From contig CALLLH010000003.1 in assembly GCA_938082505.1 (NCBI GenBank), forward strand, positions 81,976 to 145,975: a stretch of DNA of 64,000 nucleotides, in the 5' to 3' direction. The position numbers and the translations under genes are program-made. Positions 63,005 through 64,000 of the stretch are shown one piece after another. A model generated the notes under the pieces. That model had not been told where the DNA came from. It saw only the letters and a list, made by a program, of their open reading frames with translations, and did not search any database. Source of the DNA: an uncultured Flavobacteriales bacterium (GTDB lineage Bacteria; Bacteroidota; Bacteroidia; Flavobacteriales_D; Sanyastnellaceae). Each line of letters begins with the position of its first letter. Position 1 is the first letter of the stretch.

Positions 63005-63607
63005 TTATTGTGCTGCCGCGAAACGTTCGGAAACGGCGTTCCAATCGACCACGTTGAAGAACGCAGCGATGTAATCGGGACGGCGATTCTGGTAGTTCAG
63101 GTAATAGGCATGCTCCCAGACGTCGATGCCGAGAATCGGGTAGCCTCCACAGCCCACGCCGGGCATCAGGGGGTTGTCCTGGTTGGCGGAAGAGCAGACC
63201 TCCAGCTTGCCTCCGTGGACGCAAAGCCAGGCCCATCCACTGCCGAAGCGCGTGGCCGCAGCTTGGGAGAACGCATCCTTGAAAGCATCATAGCTGCCGA
63301 AATCCCGATCAATGGCCTCGCCGAGCGCTCCTTGAGGGGCCCCGCCACCATTGGGAGACATGCTCGTCCAAAAGAGGTTGTGGTTGAAATATCCGCCCCC
63401 GTTGTTGCGCACGGCGCCATTGTCGGCATGCTCCGTGCAAAGTGCCTCGATGGACTTTCCAGCCATGTCGGTTCCCTCGATGGCAGCGTTCAGCTTGGCC
63501 GTATAGCCGGCGTGGTGCTTGCCATGGTGAATCTCCATGGTGCGGGCATCGATGTGGGGTTCGAGTGCGTCGTGGGCGTAGGGAAGGGCGGGAAGTTCAA
63601 AGGCCAT
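63005..63607 (-). CDS. Superoxide dismutase, Fe/Mn type
   Basis: 200 residues. N-terminus [33 protein letters not shown] gives the first metal His, HNLFW the second, and the C-terminal [18 protein letters not shown] the Asp and third His. A Gly pair ([20 protein letters not shown]) and the GSGWAWL segment are typical of the family. Fe versus Mn cannot be judged safely. It detoxifies superoxide in the cytoplasm or, in some Bacteroidota, the periplasm; no signal peptide is seen. A -7-like box lies upstream. Confidence 0.96.
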   Translation of the reverse strand: MAFELPALPYAHDALEPHIDARTMEIHHGKHHAGYTAKLNAAIEGTDMAGKSIEALCTEHADNGAVRNNGGGYFNHNLFWTSMSPNGGGAPQGALGEAIDRDFGSYDAFKDAFSQAAATRFGSGWAWLCVHGGKLEVCSSANQDNPLMPGVGCGGYPILGIDVWEHAYYLNYQNRRPDYIAAFFNVVDWNAVSERFAAAQ

Positions 63608-63638
63608 GATGGTGGTGTTGCAGTGTCTCGTTTGTATT

Positions 63639-63646
63639 CAAATCTA
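63639..63646 (-). promoter_or_regulatory. -7 box TAGATTTG for sod, sharing the upstream stop codon
   Basis: Exact TAnnTTTG on the minus strand; its TAG is the stop codon of the next gene upstream (ending 63644). The sod ATG is 31 nt downstream, giving a normal leader. Confidence 0.45.
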
Positions 63647-64000
63647 CTTCTGTTCAGGTTCGTTCCCTGCATCGGGCGGGGGCGGTGGGCTGAGCAAGGC
63701 ATCGAAAGTACCGAAAGCACCCAGGGCCTCCTTCCACTCGCCGTCCCATTCCAATGCGGCGCGGTGGCCTGCCGACTCCCCCCAGATGCTGTGTGCGATC
63801 CGTTCCGCCAGACGGCGGCGCGTCAGGAGGACCGACCGTTCGCGATCCTGGTCCGGAAGGAAGGTCTCTTCGATCAGGGCATCGGCACCGAGTTCCAGTC
63901 CTTCTTTCAATGCCGCGATGAAGGGCCCTACACCGCCCAGTGCCAGAAATTCCTCCCGACGCTGTTCCGTGATGTCGAACGCATGCTCCCGAATTCTACC
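63644..64000 (-). CDS. Uncharacterised protein, 5' end outside the window
   Basis: The frame is open from the window edge and gives the last 118 residues. No recognised domain. The visible part is charged and probably helical (HAFDITEQRREEFLALGGVGPF, RERSVLLTRRRLAERIAHSIWGESAGHRAALEWDGEWKEALG). The C-terminus is Pro-rich (SPPPPPDAGNEPEQK) and probably disordered. No signal peptide can be judged. Its stop codon overlaps the -7-like box of the superoxide dismutase gene. I do not recognise the family. Confidence 0.55.
   Translation of the reverse strand, partial: GRIREHAFDITEQRREEFLALGGVGPFIAALKEGLELGADALIEETFLPDQDRERSVLLTRRRLAERIAHSIWGESAGHRAALEWDGEWKEALGAFGTFDALLSPPPPPDAGNEPEQK

Overview
The window is a stretch of a GC-rich (roughly 60 percent by eye) chromosome of a Bacteroidota bacterium, most likely a Flavobacteriales-like lineage. 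The evidence is the gene content and the signals. There is a coaX - outer-membrane protein - TPR - lptC - CBS/hemolysin - PpiD operon, a gliding-motility-type (type B) T9SS C-terminal sorting domain, YwqK/MORN, DUF3109 and SPASM proteins typical of the phylum, few purine-rich ribosome-binding sites, and recurrent promoter -7 boxes of the Bacteroidota form TAnnTTTG (here usually TAnnTTCG). No phage, insertion sequence, integrase, CRISPR array or rRNA is visible. The one RNA gene recognised is tRNA-Pro(GGG). Coding density is very high, with many ATGA-type start/stop overlaps.

Layout. 1-7713 (+): CoA biosynthesis (coaX, 5' end outside the window), envelope proteins, lptC, a CNNM/CBS protein and a PpiD-like foldase. 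7763-8911 (-): queA. 8973-13251 (+): SDR threonine dehydrogenase, MORN protein, cysS, M28 family lipoprotein. 13239-16886 (-): a TPR/sensor-kinase-like protein, pheS, cyclophilin. 16957-17898 (+): lipoprotein, tRNA-Pro, small conserved protein. 17876-18928 (-): a response-regulator/CRP fusion. 19099-24701 (+): pheT, an acyltransferase and a two-component pair. 24713-25375 (-): metallo-hydrolase. 25436-30317 (+): a very large propeller/barrel protein, a half-length TSUP permease and an M20 amidohydrolase. 30336-32555 (-): recQ. 32596-35295 (+): kdsD, tatC, lptB. 35306-38604 (-): riboflavin synthase and a large T9SS-secreted protein. 38724-43840 (+): pdxA, yceD-rpmF, fabH, accB-accC. 43852-47930 (-): a five-gene operon (DUF3109, OmpA-like, panD, flippase-like, hldE C-domain). 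48000-53144 (+): radical SAM and flippase-like pair, then metB-kmo-mce. 53145-53613: the only large non-coding gap, holding a 217-nt tandem duplication rich in hairpins. 53614-55846 (-): gdhA and an unusual SDR. 55883-62333 (+): a membrane protein/cytochrome c pair, hflX, a secreted protein, rbfA, lolC/E-type permease, dus and a CPBP protease. 62299-64000 (-): ispD, superoxide dismutase and a gene cut by the window edge.

Functionally this is core chromosome: translation (pheS, pheT, cysS, queA, dus, rbfA, rpmF, hflX), envelope building (lptB, lptC, kdsD, hldE, lolC/E, OmpA-like, T9SS substrates), lipid synthesis (fabH, accB, accC, PlsC-like) and cofactors (coaX, panD, pdxA, ribE, ispD). The most unusual signals are regulatory. 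One is a repeated promoter grammar in which the -7 box lies about 4 nt before the start codon, implying leaderless mRNAs, sometimes with its first bases supplied by the upstream stop codon. The other is the 217-nt tandem repeat at 53.2-53.6 kb, in which one hairpin has flipped orientation between the copies. Several proteins also look like catalytically degenerate members of their families.
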